A stretch of DNA of 64,000 nt, taken from contig CACJHI010000008.1 of assembly GCA_902593165.1 (NCBI GenBank), forward strand, positions 1 through 64,000. The letters are read 5' to 3'. The first letter of the stretch is position 1. Every line of letters starts with the position of its first letter. A model generated the notes under the pieces. The model was given only the letters and a program-made list of their open reading frames with translations, had not been told where the DNA came from and did no database searches. Source of the DNA: an uncultured Bacteroidota bacterium. GTDB lineage: Bacteria; Bacteroidota; Bacteroidia; Flavobacteriales; Flavobacteriaceae. Of the stretch, positions 1 to 8,096 are shown piece after piece. Made by a program: the position numbers and the translations under genes.

Positions 1-1312
1 TCAATCAGAATTTTTTGCACAAAACAAAGAATCAGAGGAAAATCCAACACCACCTTTCAGAGATCTGAGAGAGGGTCAAGTTGACACTTTAATTAAATTA
101 TCAGCAATGAGATCTGAGAGATGGAGAAAGATGAAATTGAGTGGAAAAGATGAAGATGAGATATGGGACACATTTCAAGTAGAAACTCCTATGAAAATAT
201 TTTCATGGAATGGAGAAATTGATACTATAATGAAGCCAATAGATTCAATTAAATATTATAAGTCTCATCTAAGAGCCTCAATGATGTCAATGGAGCCTCA
301 AACAGGACATGTCAAAGCATGGGTTGGAGGGGTTAATTATAAACATTTTCAATATGACCAGGTTAAACAGGGAAGGCGACAAATAGGTTCAACCTTTAAA
401 CCTTTCTTATATGCAACAGCAATTGATCAATTAAAACTTTCACCATGTTATACTGTCCCTGACGCATTATATTGTATTGAGCCTGGTAAACATGGAAATA
501 TGGACGCATGGTGCCCAAAAAATTCAAGCGATAAATATGGTCAGACTCGTAATTTAAAAAATGCATTAGCTAATTCAATTAACACAATCAGTGCAAGACT
601 TATGGATCAAGTTGGGCCAAAACCTGTTGTTGCTCTGATGAAAAAAATGGGAATTAATTCATATTTGCCTGAGGTACCATCAATTGCTCTTGGAACACCA
701 GATATTAGCCTATACGAAATGGTTGGAGCCTATAGTACGTTTGTAAATAAAGGAATATATATTGAGCCAATCTTTATTACAAGGATAGAAGACAAAAACG
801 GAGTTCCATTATTTGAAGTAATTCCTAACACAACAGATGTCTTAAGTGAAGAAGCAGCATATGTAACAGTAAATTTAATGGAAGGTGTAACAAAGTATGG
901 TTCAGGAGGTAGACTTAGACACTCTGGCTTAGAAGAGACAAATTATATTTATAAGAATTTAGTGACAGGGTATCCTTACGCATTTGAAAATTCTATAGCT
1001 GGAAAAACTGGAACTACTCAAAATCAGAGTGATGGATGGTTTATGGGAATGGTTCCTAACCTGGTAACTGGAGTTTGGGTTGGAGGTGAAGACCGATCTG
1101 TCCATTTTGAAGATATCGCTTTTGGTCAGGGAGCTACTATGGCTCTTCCTATCTGGGGACAATACATGAAGAAAGCTTATCTAAATCCAGATCTAGGAAT
1201 TTCATCCGAGGATTTTCCAGTTCCTGAATTAGTAACAATTCCATTAGATTGTGAAAATTTAAATATTGAAAGCTCAAAGAAGAAAAAAGATCTTGAAGAA
1301 CTAGGTTTTTAA
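1..1312 (+). CDS. Penicillin-binding protein 1A, C-terminal part (5' end outside window)
   Basis: Class A penicillin-binding protein, transpeptidase half, which cross-links peptidoglycan in the periplasm. The frame is open from base 2, so the ATG at 107 is internal and the gene enters from the left; the glycosyltransferase domain must lie outside. Three active-site motifs are visible: GSTFKPF with the catalytic Ser codon at 389-391 (SxxK), NSIN with Ser at 575-577 (SxN), and GKTGTT with Lys at 1014-1016. The order and spacing fit the PBP1A/MrcA family, and the tail is short and lysine-rich. The stop codon overlaps that of the convergent GNAT gene in the palindrome TTAA (1309-1312). Confidence 0.93.
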   Translation, partial: QSEFFAQNKESEENPTPPFRDLREGQVDTLIKLSAMRSERWRKMKLSGKDEDEIWDTFQVETPMKIFSWNGEIDTIMKPIDSIKYYKSHLRASMMSMEPQTGHVKAWVGGVNYKHFQYDQVKQGRRQIGSTFKPFLYATAIDQLKLSPCYTVPDALYCIEPGKHGNMDAWCPKNSSDKYGQTRNLKNALANSINTISARLMDQVGPKPVVALMKKMGINSYLPEVPSIALGTPDISLYEMVGAYSTFVNKGIYIEPIFITRIEDKNGVPLFEVIPNTTDVLSEEAAYVTVNLMEGVTKYGSGGRLRHSGLEETNYIYKNLVTGYPYAFENSIAGKTGTTQNQSDGWFMGMVPNLVTGVWVGGEDRSVHFEDIAFGQGATMALPIWGQYMKKAYLNPDLGISSEDFPVPELVTIPLDCENLNIESSKKKKDLEELGF

Positions 1313-1818
1313 TCTAAAATCTTTTCGTAGCAATGAAAAGGAAATTCACTTTGATTTGGGAAATAAACATCGTCAAGTTGTATATATTTTCTTGATTTAT
1401 AAAACCTATTATTTCTTTCATTTTTACTAAATGTGTCAAGCCTGACAGACTTTAATTTTTTATCTCGGGCATAATCTTCAGCAAAATCCATTAACAATCT
1501 ACCTATCCCTTGTTTTTGAAATTTTGGTTCAACAGCTAACCTATGAACATATAAATTTTCATCATCTTTGGTTAGCCACTTTATATCATTGTACTCAATA
1601 TCCTTATCATAAGAAAGTGCTACGCAGCCTATTAATCCTGAGACGTTTTTAAATATAAATAAATTCTTTTTTTCAATATCCGCCAAAAAAATATCTCTAC
1701 TAGGATATTTTTCATTCCATTGAAAAATATTTTTGCTTATTAAATCATTTGCACAATTATGAATCATTTTCATTATATCCTCAAGATCATTTATTTCAGC
1801 TAATTCAATTTTAATCAT
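1309..1818 (-). CDS. GNAT family N-acetyltransferase
   Basis: A 169-residue single-domain acetyltransferase of the GNAT fold, expected to move an acetyl group from acetyl-CoA to an amine; the substrate is unknown. The acetyl-CoA loop is visible near residues 95-115 (RLAVEPKFQKQGIGRLLMDF, a V-x-P-x-x-Q/R-x-x-G-I-G pattern), followed by the usual motif B region with NERNNRFYKSRKY near the end. Length is normal for RimI-like proteins. It is monocistronic, divergent from the LpxR-like gene and convergent with the PBP gene, with which it shares overlapping stop codons. Cytoplasmic, with no signal peptide. Confidence 0.85.
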   Translation of the reverse strand: MIKIELAEINDLEDIMKMIHNCANDLISKNIFQWNEKYPSRDIFLADIEKKNLFIFKNVSGLIGCVALSYDKDIEYNDIKWLTKDDENLYVHRLAVEPKFQKQGIGRLLMDFAEDYARDKKLKSVRLDTFSKNERNNRFYKSRKYIQLDDVYFPNQSEFPFHCYEKILD

Positions 1819-1858
1819 AAAAAATAATAATGTTTAAATTAGAGTAAAATTAATTTAA

Positions 1859-2755
1859 TTGTCTAAAAAAACAGCCATTAGATTTTTGACTATCATAGTT
1901 GTAATGATTTCAAGTTATAGCTATTCCCAACAACAGGTTAATTTAGATGTAGATAATGATCTTTATTTTGACAGAGACTTTTATTACTCAAGTGGAATTT
2001 TTCTCTCATACTCGTCTTATAAAATTGAAGAAAAAAAAACCCTTATTAATCATTTTAAATTAGGACAATTAATTTATACCCCATCAAGCAGATATGAGAC
2101 TGATCCAAATAAATATGACTACCCATACAGTGGCTATTTATTTTTGGAGGGATTAAAACAAAAACAACTATCTGATTACTCCAGTTTTACATATGGATTA
2201 AATTTTGGAATAACAGGTAACGCATCATTGGCCAAAGGAATGCAGAATTTATACCATGACATTGTGTTGAATTTACCAAACCTGGAATGGAAATCTCAGA
2301 TGCCTCAGGAACTTCAAATAAATCTAGTTGCAAATTATTTCAAAGGCTTTAAAGTTGAGGATAACATAAATATTACAACAGAGGTTTATTCAAGATTAGG
2401 AACATACCAGCAAATGGTAGGTGTTAATATTGGACTTCTAATTGGAGAGTTAAGTTGGTTTAGTCTATCAGATAATATTATAAACGAATCAGATAATAAT
2501 TTATCTTTTTATATTGGAACCAGTCAGGAATATTACTTACATGATTATAAATTAGAGGGAAGCCTTTTTAATGAAAACGCTGAGCTTATAATGTCTTCAA
2601 ATAAATATAGAAATACCATAGAAGTTGGATTTCAAAAGCGATTTAACAGACTTCAAGTTCTTACTACTTTTAACTCTATGTCTAAGGATACCGAAATGCA
2701 AAGAACTATTAGGCACCCTTTTTTAAAAATCAGTTTGAGCTATCAGATTAACTAA
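1859..2755 (+). CDS. DUF2219 / LpxR-like outer-membrane beta-barrel protein
   Basis: A 298-residue protein with a signal peptide (about residues 1-23, ending YSYSQ) and an alternating beta-barrel pattern. It resembles the LpxR family (lipid A 3'-O-deacylase). Seen in sequence: an Asn-Asp pair at 33-34, YYSSG around 42-46, YPYSGYL near 88-94, and a His at 133 followed by a Trp region, in the same order as the active-site segments of Salmonella LpxR. The equivalent of the LpxR active-site Glu is not obvious, so enzyme activity is uncertain. The start is TTG; the next in-frame ATG lies inside the signal peptide. If active it would trim lipid A in the outer membrane. Confidence 0.65.
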   Translation: MSKKTAIRFLTIIVVMISSYSYSQQQVNLDVDNDLYFDRDFYYSSGIFLSYSSYKIEEKKTLINHFKLGQLIYTPSSRYETDPNKYDYPYSGYLFLEGLKQKQLSDYSSFTYGLNFGITGNASLAKGMQNLYHDIVLNLPNLEWKSQMPQELQINLVANYFKGFKVEDNINITTEVYSRLGTYQQMVGVNIGLLIGELSWFSLSDNIINESDNNLSFYIGTSQEYYLHDYKLEGSLFNENAELIMSSNKYRNTIEVGFQKRFNRLQVLTTFNSMSKDTEMQRTIRHPFLKISLSYQIN

Positions 2756-2757
2756 TT

Positions 2758-2847
2758 TTAACTTTTCTTTAAAATAATATCAGGTGGAATTACCTTATTT
2801 TTAAGTGTTGATTCAAAAACGCTCCTAAGGTCATCTTTAGTCCTTTT
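2758..2847 (-). pseudogene. Possible gene-end remnant (29 codons, no start)
   Basis: On the minus strand there is an open stretch of 29 codons between two stops, with protein-like composition (it includes LRSVFESTL and VIPPDIILKK) but no start codon and no upstream continuation. It lies just downstream of the propeller lipoprotein gene on the same strand, where a lost operon partner could have been. It may be the decayed 3' end of a gene, or chance. I do not recognise the family. Confidence 0.2.
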
Positions 2848-2913
2848 TTAGCTAGGTTAATTTTGAATTTTTGTTAATTGGTTTTGTTAGGAGCGTTTTT
2901 TTCTATTCCACCT
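2782..2913. repeat. Long-loop inverted repeat between convergent genes, probable bidirectional terminator
   Basis: A perfect 14-base inverted repeat has arms at 2815-2828 (AAAAACGCTCCTAA) and 2887-2900 (TTAGGAGCGTTTTT), with a 58-base loop. An outer 9-base pair of arms lies at 2782-2790 and 2905-2913 (AGGTGGAAT / ATTCCACCT). The T-run on either strand would suit termination from both the LpxR-like gene and the lipoprotein operon, although the loop is unusually long for an intrinsic terminator. The outer right arm overlaps the last codons of the minus-strand propeller gene. Confidence 0.5.
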
Positions 2914-3775
2914 TAATTTTATACATGTATGGACTTCCGATCCCCTCATCTTCTGAAGTAATCCAAAACGTTTTGTCATCAATTATCTTAATTGCTTCAA
3001 TTTGCGCTCTCTCAAGTGGAATTTTAAATTTTCTAAATTTTTTTTCAGCTAAGGTTTCCAAATTAAAGTCTTCAAACAGAATTAAGAATTGGCTTCCTTT
3101 TGAGCTGTAGCTAACAAGGGCAAGTAAGCTCATATCTTTATTGTAATCACCTCCAGTAATTAAAGAATTTACATTGTAAGTAATTTTACTTTCTAGTACT
3201 TGCTTTGAATTGCTTTCTTTATCAATTAAATATAGATCAGTAAATAGATTGTCTCTGTCCTTAGACAAAACAGCAATTTTATCCTCAATTAAAAATAATG
3301 CTTCAGCATCATACTTATGTTTTGGTCTTGGTAAAAATGTTTGTTGATCTTTATAGGAAATATCAATTTTACTATCAATACTAAAATCAGTTGTTTTAAC
3401 TTTTATGATATTTAGATTGTCTCTGTTGCCAAAATTGTTTCCTGTATCAGCAATGTATATATAATCTTCATCAGCTGTAATATCTTCCCAGTCATTATTA
3501 TAAATTTCCCAAAAAGATTCTTCTTCTAGTGTTATAGATTTTATGATCTCACCATTTTGACTAAAAAAGTATAAACTAGGCTCTCCTCCAGAGTCATTAT
3601 GAGTTATAAATTGGTTGTTAAGAATTTCCAACCCAGAGGTTTCATTTATAATTTTTGGTAGAACAATAGTTTCAAGAATTACAGCATTTTCAAAGTCTTC
3701 CCTTTCTTGTCCACTTGAGCAGCTAACTAATATCAATGACAATATGAAGTAATACCTTTTCATTAATTTAAACAT
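2903..3775 (-). CDS. Lipoprotein with beta-propeller-like repeats (function unknown)
   Basis: A 290-residue lipoprotein whose signal peptide ends in the lipobox LVSC (Cys about residue 19). The mature part has repeating strand patterns typical of SdiA-regulated or phytase-like propellers: NDSGGEPSLYFF, NNDWEDITADEDYIYIADTGN, and a later KYDAEALFL segment. The Asp-rich DWED and DTGNN segments recall metal- or ligand-binding loops, but no enzyme class can be assigned. It is the last gene of a three-gene operon with a CxCC protein and a TlpA thioredoxin; its start overlaps the upstream gene by 8 bases, which implies coupled translation. Probably anchored in the outer or cytoplasmic membrane facing the periplasm. 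Confidence 0.7.
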   Translation of the reverse strand: MFKLMKRYYFILSLILVSCSSGQEREDFENAVILETIVLPKIINETSGLEILNNQFITHNDSGGEPSLYFFSQNGEIIKSITLEEESFWEIYNNDWEDITADEDYIYIADTGNNFGNRDNLNIIKVKTTDFSIDSKIDISYKDQQTFLPRPKHKYDAEALFLIEDKIAVLSKDRDNLFTDLYLIDKESNSKQVLESKITYNVNSLITGGDYNKDMSLLALVSYSSKGSQFLILFEDFNLETLAEKKFRKFKIPLERAQIEAIKIIDDKTFWITSEDEGIGSPYMYKIKVE

Positions 3776-4967
3776 CTTTAGAATTCAATCTTACTGTCTT
3801 TAATTGATTGTTTTTGTCATCAAAAACAGTCCACACAATAAATATTTCGTCATTTAGTATTTCTAATTGCGGCACTCCTGTTCCTCTTCCACTATCAATT
3901 TTAGAAATTGTAATTGGCTCTGAAACTTTTCCGTCTATTGAAACTTTTTTAATTCTTAAATATGTCCCAACATCATCACCTTCCATATAACTCACTATTA
4001 ATTCTTTTTCATTTAAAAAGGCAGCATCTACTCTGCCAATAGCATTTAGGTCATTAATTTTTATTGGGCTACCAAAAGATGATCCGTAAGATTCTGAGAA
4101 CGAAAGATTGACTGTTGGTTTTTCATCTAAAACAGTAAACCAACTCACAGCAAGGTTTTTTGAATTGGAGACAACTTTAGGACCATTTACTGGACACCCA
4201 TAAATTATCCATCCATCATTATGAACTGGAATTGGACTTTCCCACTCATCATTTATATTACGTGTAATATATATATCTCGAACTTCTTCTTGACTCCTGT
4301 CTCTATAGACAACTATAGGCCCTTTATCACTATATGTTATTGATGTCTGACAACAATCACAAACAGATGAATCAAGCTCAGTCTCATTTATAATATCCCC
4401 AGCATTTGTAATTTCCGCAAATCTAATAGTCATAGGTTTGTGATTTCCGTTCATATCTTTCTCTACTGTATTTCTTCCATCTAGCCAGCTAATAAAAAAC
4501 CCTTCATTATTTTTTGCAGCTATGCTAACAAAACCATGTTCTGCTTTAAAACCATCAGTATTTAATATAAAATCTTCTTTTATTTTCTCTCCAGATAATT
4601 TTTGAAGACTAAGGAAAACATCATAAGTATATGTCCCAGAAGCAGATTTTTTTAGGTAGCTAGTTAGAACTTGATCTCCACTAATTGCATGAGTTGGAAA
4701 ATCAGCCCAATTAACAAACCAGTTAGAACCAACTGCTAATGTCTGGGTATTAGTCCATTTTTCATCCTTAAATTGTCTGAAATTTAAACTAACATTCATG
4801 TCTTCATCAGAAGAAATCCAGGTTAATGATAAGGAACCATTGCTTGCAACTAAACTTGGCTGAGCATTACTGTTTTCATATGAAAAAGATATTTCTTCTA
4901 TTTTAATATCATTAGAATTACAGGAAAACAGACTTAAAAAGAAAAAAGCAATTATAAATTTTTTCAT
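3768..4967 (-). CDS. Sialidase-like beta-propeller lipoprotein with a CxCC motif
   Basis: A 399-residue lipoprotein (lipobox LFSC, Cys16). The body is built of strand repeats with Asp-box-like turns (for example SWLDGR near 160-165) resembling sialidase/BNR propellers. An unusual cluster C-D-C-C sits at residues 203-206, followed by QTS. Similar propellers with a CxCC motif occur as uncharacterised sialidase-like proteins in environmental bacteria; no catalytic Arg triad is evident, so true sialidase activity is doubtful. It sits 1 base after the TlpA thioredoxin gene, so a redox partner for the cysteine cluster is encoded next door. Function otherwise unknown. Confidence 0.6.
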   Translation of the reverse strand: MKKFIIAFFFLSLFSCNSNDIKIEEISFSYENSNAQPSLVASNGSLSLTWISSDEDMNVSLNFRQFKDEKWTNTQTLAVGSNWFVNWADFPTHAISGDQVLTSYLKKSASGTYTYDVFLSLQKLSGEKIKEDFILNTDGFKAEHGFVSIAAKNNEGFFISWLDGRNTVEKDMNGNHKPMTIRFAEITNAGDIINETELDSSVCDCCQTSITYSDKGPIVVYRDRSQEEVRDIYITRNINDEWESPIPVHNDGWIIYGCPVNGPKVVSNSKNLAVSWFTVLDEKPTVNLSFSESYGSSFGSPIKINDLNAIGRVDAAFLNEKELIVSYMEGDDVGTYLRIKKVSIDGKVSEPITISKIDSGRGTGVPQLEILNDEIFIVWTVFDDKNNQLKTVRLNSKDV

Positions 4968-4968
4968 G

Positions 4969-5460
4969 TTATAACATCTTTAACTTATTAATCATTTCTT
5001 CAGAATCCCATTCAATTGCACCAACAATAGTTTCAATTATTTGACCATTTTCATCAAAAATATATGAAATAGGCATAGCATATACTCCAAGTGTTTCAAA
5101 TGATTTACTTGATTTTAAAAAATTGAAATCAAAATTCCATTCGTTCTTAAACTCAGATATTTTAGATACTGTTTCATCAGAAACTAATAAAAAAGTATAT
5201 CCATATTCCTCTAATATTTCTTCGGCTCTTTTGATTCCTGGCATTTCCTTTATACATGGAGCACACCATGTAGCCCAGTAACTTAATACAATCTTCCCCT
5301 CCTTATAGACTGAGAGATCCAAATTTTTCTCGTTTAAATCAAAAAATGATGTTTTAAGCTGTAAAGATTCTAAATCCGAAAGATTTTCATTTTTTGTATT
5401 ATCTAGATTACAGCCCAATAATAAAAAACAACACAAAATGTAGGCACTTAACTTTTTCAA
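4969..5460 (-). CDS. TlpA/ResA-like thioredoxin-fold lipoprotein
   Basis: A 163-residue membrane-anchored thiol-disulfide oxidoreductase. The signal peptide ends in the lipobox LLGC; the thioredoxin fold carries the active site YWATWCAPCIKEMPG (CxxC) near residues 63-77, and the cis-Pro segment is YAMPISYIF. It most likely reduces or oxidises cysteines of a periplasmic partner. The start codon is TTG (5460), preceded by a TAnnTTTG-type -7 element at 5482-5489. It is the first gene of an operon with a CxCC propeller lipoprotein (1-base gap) and a second propeller lipoprotein, so the CxCC protein is the natural candidate substrate. Confidence 0.85.
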   Translation of the reverse strand: MKKLSAYILCCFLLLGCNLDNTKNENLSDLESLQLKTSFFDLNEKNLDLSVYKEGKIVLSYWATWCAPCIKEMPGIKRAEEILEEYGYTFLLVSDETVSKISEFKNEWNFDFNFLKSSKSFETLGVYAMPISYIFDENGQIIETIVGAIEWDSEEMINKLKML

Positions 5461-5481
5461 TTTTACAGTTTGTTAAATTTA

Positions 5482-5489
5482 CAAAAATA
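5482..5489 (-). promoter_or_regulatory. Candidate -7 promoter element upstream of the tlpA-like operon
   Basis: On the minus strand the bases read TATTTTTG, a full match to the Bacteroidetes -7 consensus TAnnTTTG, 22 bases upstream of the TTG start. No clear -33 TTTG is seen at the usual distance, so this is tentative. Confidence 0.35.
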
Positions 5490-5542
5490 AGCTCGTGGAA
5501 TATAGCGGTTTTTTATAAATCATTGGAGTGGTTGAGGTGATG

Positions 5543-6034
5543 TCAGGATTTTTTAGCTTTTTTATCCTTCTTCTTTTTTTTAGCTTTTTTATCCTTCTTC
5601 TTTTTTGGAACCTGTGAAGACCTATTCCATAAATTTCTTCTACTATTATACTTTTCAGCACTAACATTAGTCTTAACAACAATTACCCCTCCAGCTCCCT
5701 CACTCCCATACTTATTAGTTGCAGCTAATCCACTTAGAACCTCTACGTATTTTACTTGATTAGCATTTAGAACGGGGGGATTATTATAGATAACACCGTC
5801 AATTTCCCACAATACTTGATTTCCAGCTGTTTTAAAAGATTGCCTGCCTCTAATAGCAATATTTTTATTTCCCATTCTATCAGTAATTTTTTTTGCTCCA
5901 GGTATTCTAGATGAAAGTGCGTCAACTAATGACATAGATGAAATAGCGTTCTGTTGTGCCTGGGCAATTTTATCTTCTTGTGAATAAGAAAAATTAGAAA
6001 AAAGTATAATTAAAACTAGGTATAGATGTCTCAT
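5543..6034 (-). CDS. Stand-alone TonB plug-domain secreted protein with a Lys-rich tail
   Basis: A 163-residue secreted protein: signal peptide to about residue 18 (FSYSQ), then a single TonB-dependent-receptor plug-like domain (IPGAKKITDRMGNKNIAIRG, VLWEIDGV, YVEVLSGLAATNKYGSEGAG, GVIVVKT). No beta-barrel follows, so it cannot itself be a receptor. The C-terminus is a Lys-rich tail with a nine-residue unit (KKKKDKKAK) present twice, encoded by a 27-base direct repeat at about 5549-5600. It is a tandem paralogue of the next gene upstream (6082-6606) and probably cotranscribed with it. Role unknown; a decoy, regulator or envelope scaffold are possible. Confidence 0.7.
   Translation of the reverse strand: MRHLYLVLIILFSNFSYSQEDKIAQAQQNAISSMSLVDALSSRIPGAKKITDRMGNKNIAIRGRQSFKTAGNQVLWEIDGVIYNNPPVLNANQVKYVEVLSGLAATNKYGSEGAGGVIVVKTNVSAEKYNSRRNLWNRSSQVPKKKKDKKAKKKKKDKKAKKS
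5549..5600 (-). repeat. Two-copy 27-base direct repeat coding a Lys-rich tail
   Basis: Two near-identical copies with a 27-base period, in frame, at the 3' end of the plug-domain gene. The unit encodes KKKKDKKAK. It could expand or contract by slippage without breaking the frame. Confidence 0.7.
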
Positions 6035-6081
6035 AATATTCGGAAAGCTAAAGTAAAAAAAGTTTAAATGAATTGTGTTAA

Positions 6082-6606
6082 TTACTTCTTAATTCTTTTC
6101 TCTGTAACTGTCCTCCAAAGATTTTTTGGAGAATTTATTAAACCAGAGTTAGATGCGTTTACTGCTGTTTTTACAATAATCACTCCCGCTGCTCCATCTG
6201 AGCCGTATTTATTGCTTGCTGCAAGTCCTTTGATAACTTCAACATATACAACCTCATTTACACTAATCATTGGTGGGGATTGAAAAGTAACACCATCAAT
6301 ATCCCAAAGGACTTCATCTCCCGCTGCTTGAACTGAATTTCTACCCCTTAATGCCAAATTTTCATTACCAAACTTATCAGATATTTTTTTTGCACTGGGA
6401 ACTCTTCTGATTATAGCTGAAACTAATCCTGTGGGTGATCCAGTTGCATCTTGGTTTGAACCAATTATACCATATTTAAATGAATTTAATCCAGAGTTAT
6501 AATTTCTTGTTCCATAATTTGATGAGCTATAACCACTGTTTCCCATCTGAGCGATAATTGGACTAGAAATTGAGAAAATAAAAACAAATAACAGTAAACT
6601 TCGCAT
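6082..6606 (-). CDS. Stand-alone TonB plug-domain secreted protein, paralogue
   Basis: A 174-residue protein with a signal peptide (residues 1-19, ending IIAQ), a Ser/Tyr/Asn/Gly-rich linker (about 20-55), then a plug-like domain: VPSAKKISDKFGNENLALRG, VLWDIDGV, VYVEVIKGLAASNKYG, GVIIVKT. It matches its neighbour 5543-6034 closely over the plug region, and both share an NLW motif near the end; it lacks the Lys repeat. No barrel is present. A TAnnTTTG element (6634-6641, minus) lies 28 bases before the ATG, and a 47-base gap leads to the paralogue, so the pair is likely one transcript produced by gene duplication. Confidence 0.7.
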   Translation of the reverse strand: MRSLLLFVFIFSISSPIIAQMGNSGYSSSNYGTRNYNSGLNSFKYGIIGSNQDATGSPTGLVSAIIRRVPSAKKISDKFGNENLALRGRNSVQAAGDEVLWDIDGVTFQSPPMISVNEVVYVEVIKGLAASNKYGSDGAAGVIIVKTAVNASNSGLINSPKNLWRTVTEKRIKK

Positions 6607-6633
6607 TATAAATAATTAGCTTTTAGATATATA

Positions 6634-6641
6634 CAAATATA
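6634..6641 (-). promoter_or_regulatory. Candidate -7 promoter element upstream of the plug-domain pair
   Basis: Minus strand reads TATATTTG, matching TAnnTTTG, 28 bases upstream of the ATG at 6606. No -33 TTTG is seen at the expected spacing. It lies in the short divergent region shared with the HTH gene. Confidence 0.35.
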
Positions 6642-6679
6642 ATTTTTTTTTCTACCTTTATCGACTAGCTAAAAAAAAA

Positions 6680-7006
6680 ATGCACAAGAAGTGGACAGAT
6701 ATAAACCAAATTTATTTTCCTGACGGAGTGAGTTCGGTGTACTATGAGGGAAGAAGAGTTAAGAAAGAGGATATTCAAATTGAACGAAGTTTTCTTGAGC
6801 TTACATCTTCAGATTATGACACCTCAAATCTTCCAGACCACATCAAATATCTTCCAAGAAAACAAGCTGCAGAATATCTTGGCCTAAGTGAAAGCACCTT
6901 GACGAGATATCAAGAAAAAGGAAAGCTTAAGTGGATAACTAGACGAAATAGAACTCCTATATACTCAAGAGAGGCCCTTGATAATTTTAAAGAAAAAAAT
7001 CAATAA
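6680..7006 (+). CDS. Helix-turn-helix (MerR/excisionase-type) DNA-binding protein
   Basis: A 108-residue protein whose C-terminal half (about 58-104) is a winged helix-turn-helix of the excisionase/MerR kind: LPRKQAAEYLGLSESTLTRY then a basic wing (WITRRNRTPIYSREAL). The N-terminal 55 residues match nothing I know. It starts after a run of ten A residues and is followed 31 bases later by the dgcA/dgcN-like pair on the same strand, so it may be their regulator; this is inferred from position only. No phage or integrase genes are nearby, so a true excisionase role is unlikely. Confidence 0.75.
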   Translation: MHKKWTDINQIYFPDGVSSVYYEGRRVKKEDIQIERSFLELTSSDYDTSNLPDHIKYLPRKQAAEYLGLSESTLTRYQEKGKLKWITRRNRTPIYSREALDNFKEKNQ

Positions 7007-7037
7007 AAACATTAACTTAGATTTTCAATCTAGGTAA

Positions 7038-8096
7038 ATGGAATTTAACTTTCATACTGTAAATCTTAAGAAAAAATTTCCCCTTCAAATTAGTAGAGGA
7101 ACACATGATAAATCTCAAAATCTTTTTGTTGAATTTATTAAAGACGGAATTACTGCTTGGGGAGAATGTGCTCCAGGGAAAACAGAAGGAGCATCAACAG
7201 CTCATGAAGTTGAAGTGCATCTGAAAAGATTGATTGACTCAAAGATAGACTCACTTTCACAATACGAACTATATCAAAGAGCTAAAGACTTAAATGTTCC
7301 AGCATGTGCTATGGCTGGTATTGATATTGCTTTATGGGACTGGAGTGCAAAAAAGGCAAATATGTCTTTGAAAGATCTACTAGGTCTCCCTTCTCCATCT
7401 GTTCCTACATCCCTGACGGTTGGTATAAATCCTCCTGAAGTAGTTAAAGAAAGAGTAGAATTAATTCTACAGAATCCTCAAGTGAGGGCCTTAAAAATTA
7501 AATTAGGCTCTAATGAAGGAATAGAATATGATAAGTTAATTTATTCGCAAGTAATTGAATCAACTAAAAATAAAGATATTGCAATTCGTGTTGATGCTAA
7601 TGGAGGGTGGACTTTAGATGATGCAAAACTTATGATGAAATGGCTCTCAGAGAGAAAAGCAGAATATATTGAGCAACCATTAGTTGAAGGTGAAGAAGAT
7701 AAGCTCAAATTTTTATTTGAAGGAAGACCTCTTCCAATTTTTATTGATGAATCATGTAGATTTGCAGAAGATGTAGCAAATTACTATCAATATGTTGATG
7801 GTGTTAATTTAAAACTTATGAAATGTGGGGGAATAACTGAGGCTTTAAAGATTTTAAATGTTGCTAAAGCACATGGATTAAAAACTATGATTGGATGTAT
7901 GAGTGAGTCATCTGTGAGTATTTCAGCAGGAGCCTCAATTACAGGTATAATAGATTACGTTGATTTAGACTCTCACTATAATCTAGATCCAGATCCTAGT
8001 GAAGGGCCTTCAATGGTAAATGGCATAACAATGATAAACTCGTTGCCAGGTCATGGGGCAAAACTTAAAACTCAAAGTTATGTTGAAACAAACTGA
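7038..8096 (+). CDS. dgcA: Enolase-superfamily racemase/epimerase (dipeptide epimerase or N-acetyl-D-Glu racemase, DgcA-like)
   Basis: A 352-residue member of the muconate-lactonising/mandelate-racemase subgroup of the enolase superfamily. The active-site set is complete: KIK at 153-155 (general base), metal ligands Asp186 (RVDANGGW), Glu212 (EQPL) and Asp238/Glu239 (IDES), and the second base in KLMKCGG (259-265). Family members include L-Ala-D/L-Glu epimerases of murein-peptide recycling. The tight pairing with a DUF1611 gene (overlapping start) is the arrangement called dgcA-dgcN, where the protein racemises N-acetyl-D-glutamate. Family certain; substrate inferred from the neighbour. Cytoplasmic. 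Confidence 0.85.
   Translation: MEFNFHTVNLKKKFPLQISRGTHDKSQNLFVEFIKDGITAWGECAPGKTEGASTAHEVEVHLKRLIDSKIDSLSQYELYQRAKDLNVPACAMAGIDIALWDWSAKKANMSLKDLLGLPSPSVPTSLTVGINPPEVVKERVELILQNPQVRALKIKLGSNEGIEYDKLIYSQVIESTKNKDIAIRVDANGGWTLDDAKLMMKWLSERKAEYIEQPLVEGEEDKLKFLFEGRPLPIFIDESCRFAEDVANYYQYVDGVNLKLMKCGGITEALKILNVAKAHGLKTMIGCMSESSVSISAGASITGIIDYVDLDSHYNLDPDPSEGPSMVNGITMINSLPGHGAKLKTQSYVETN

Noticed and set aside
107-1312. Start of the first gene at the ATG at 107
   Set aside because: The same frame is open back to base 2 and the protein would lack essential PBP1A parts, so the ATG is internal to a gene cut by the window edge.
2871-3110. Plus-strand ORF of 79 codons over the propeller lipoprotein gene
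   Set aside because: It is antisense to a well-supported lipoprotein gene and has no family similarity.
6680-7006. Prophage or integrative-element excisionase
   Set aside because: No integrase, phage genes, attachment repeats or tRNA nearby; the HTH alone is not evidence of a mobile element.
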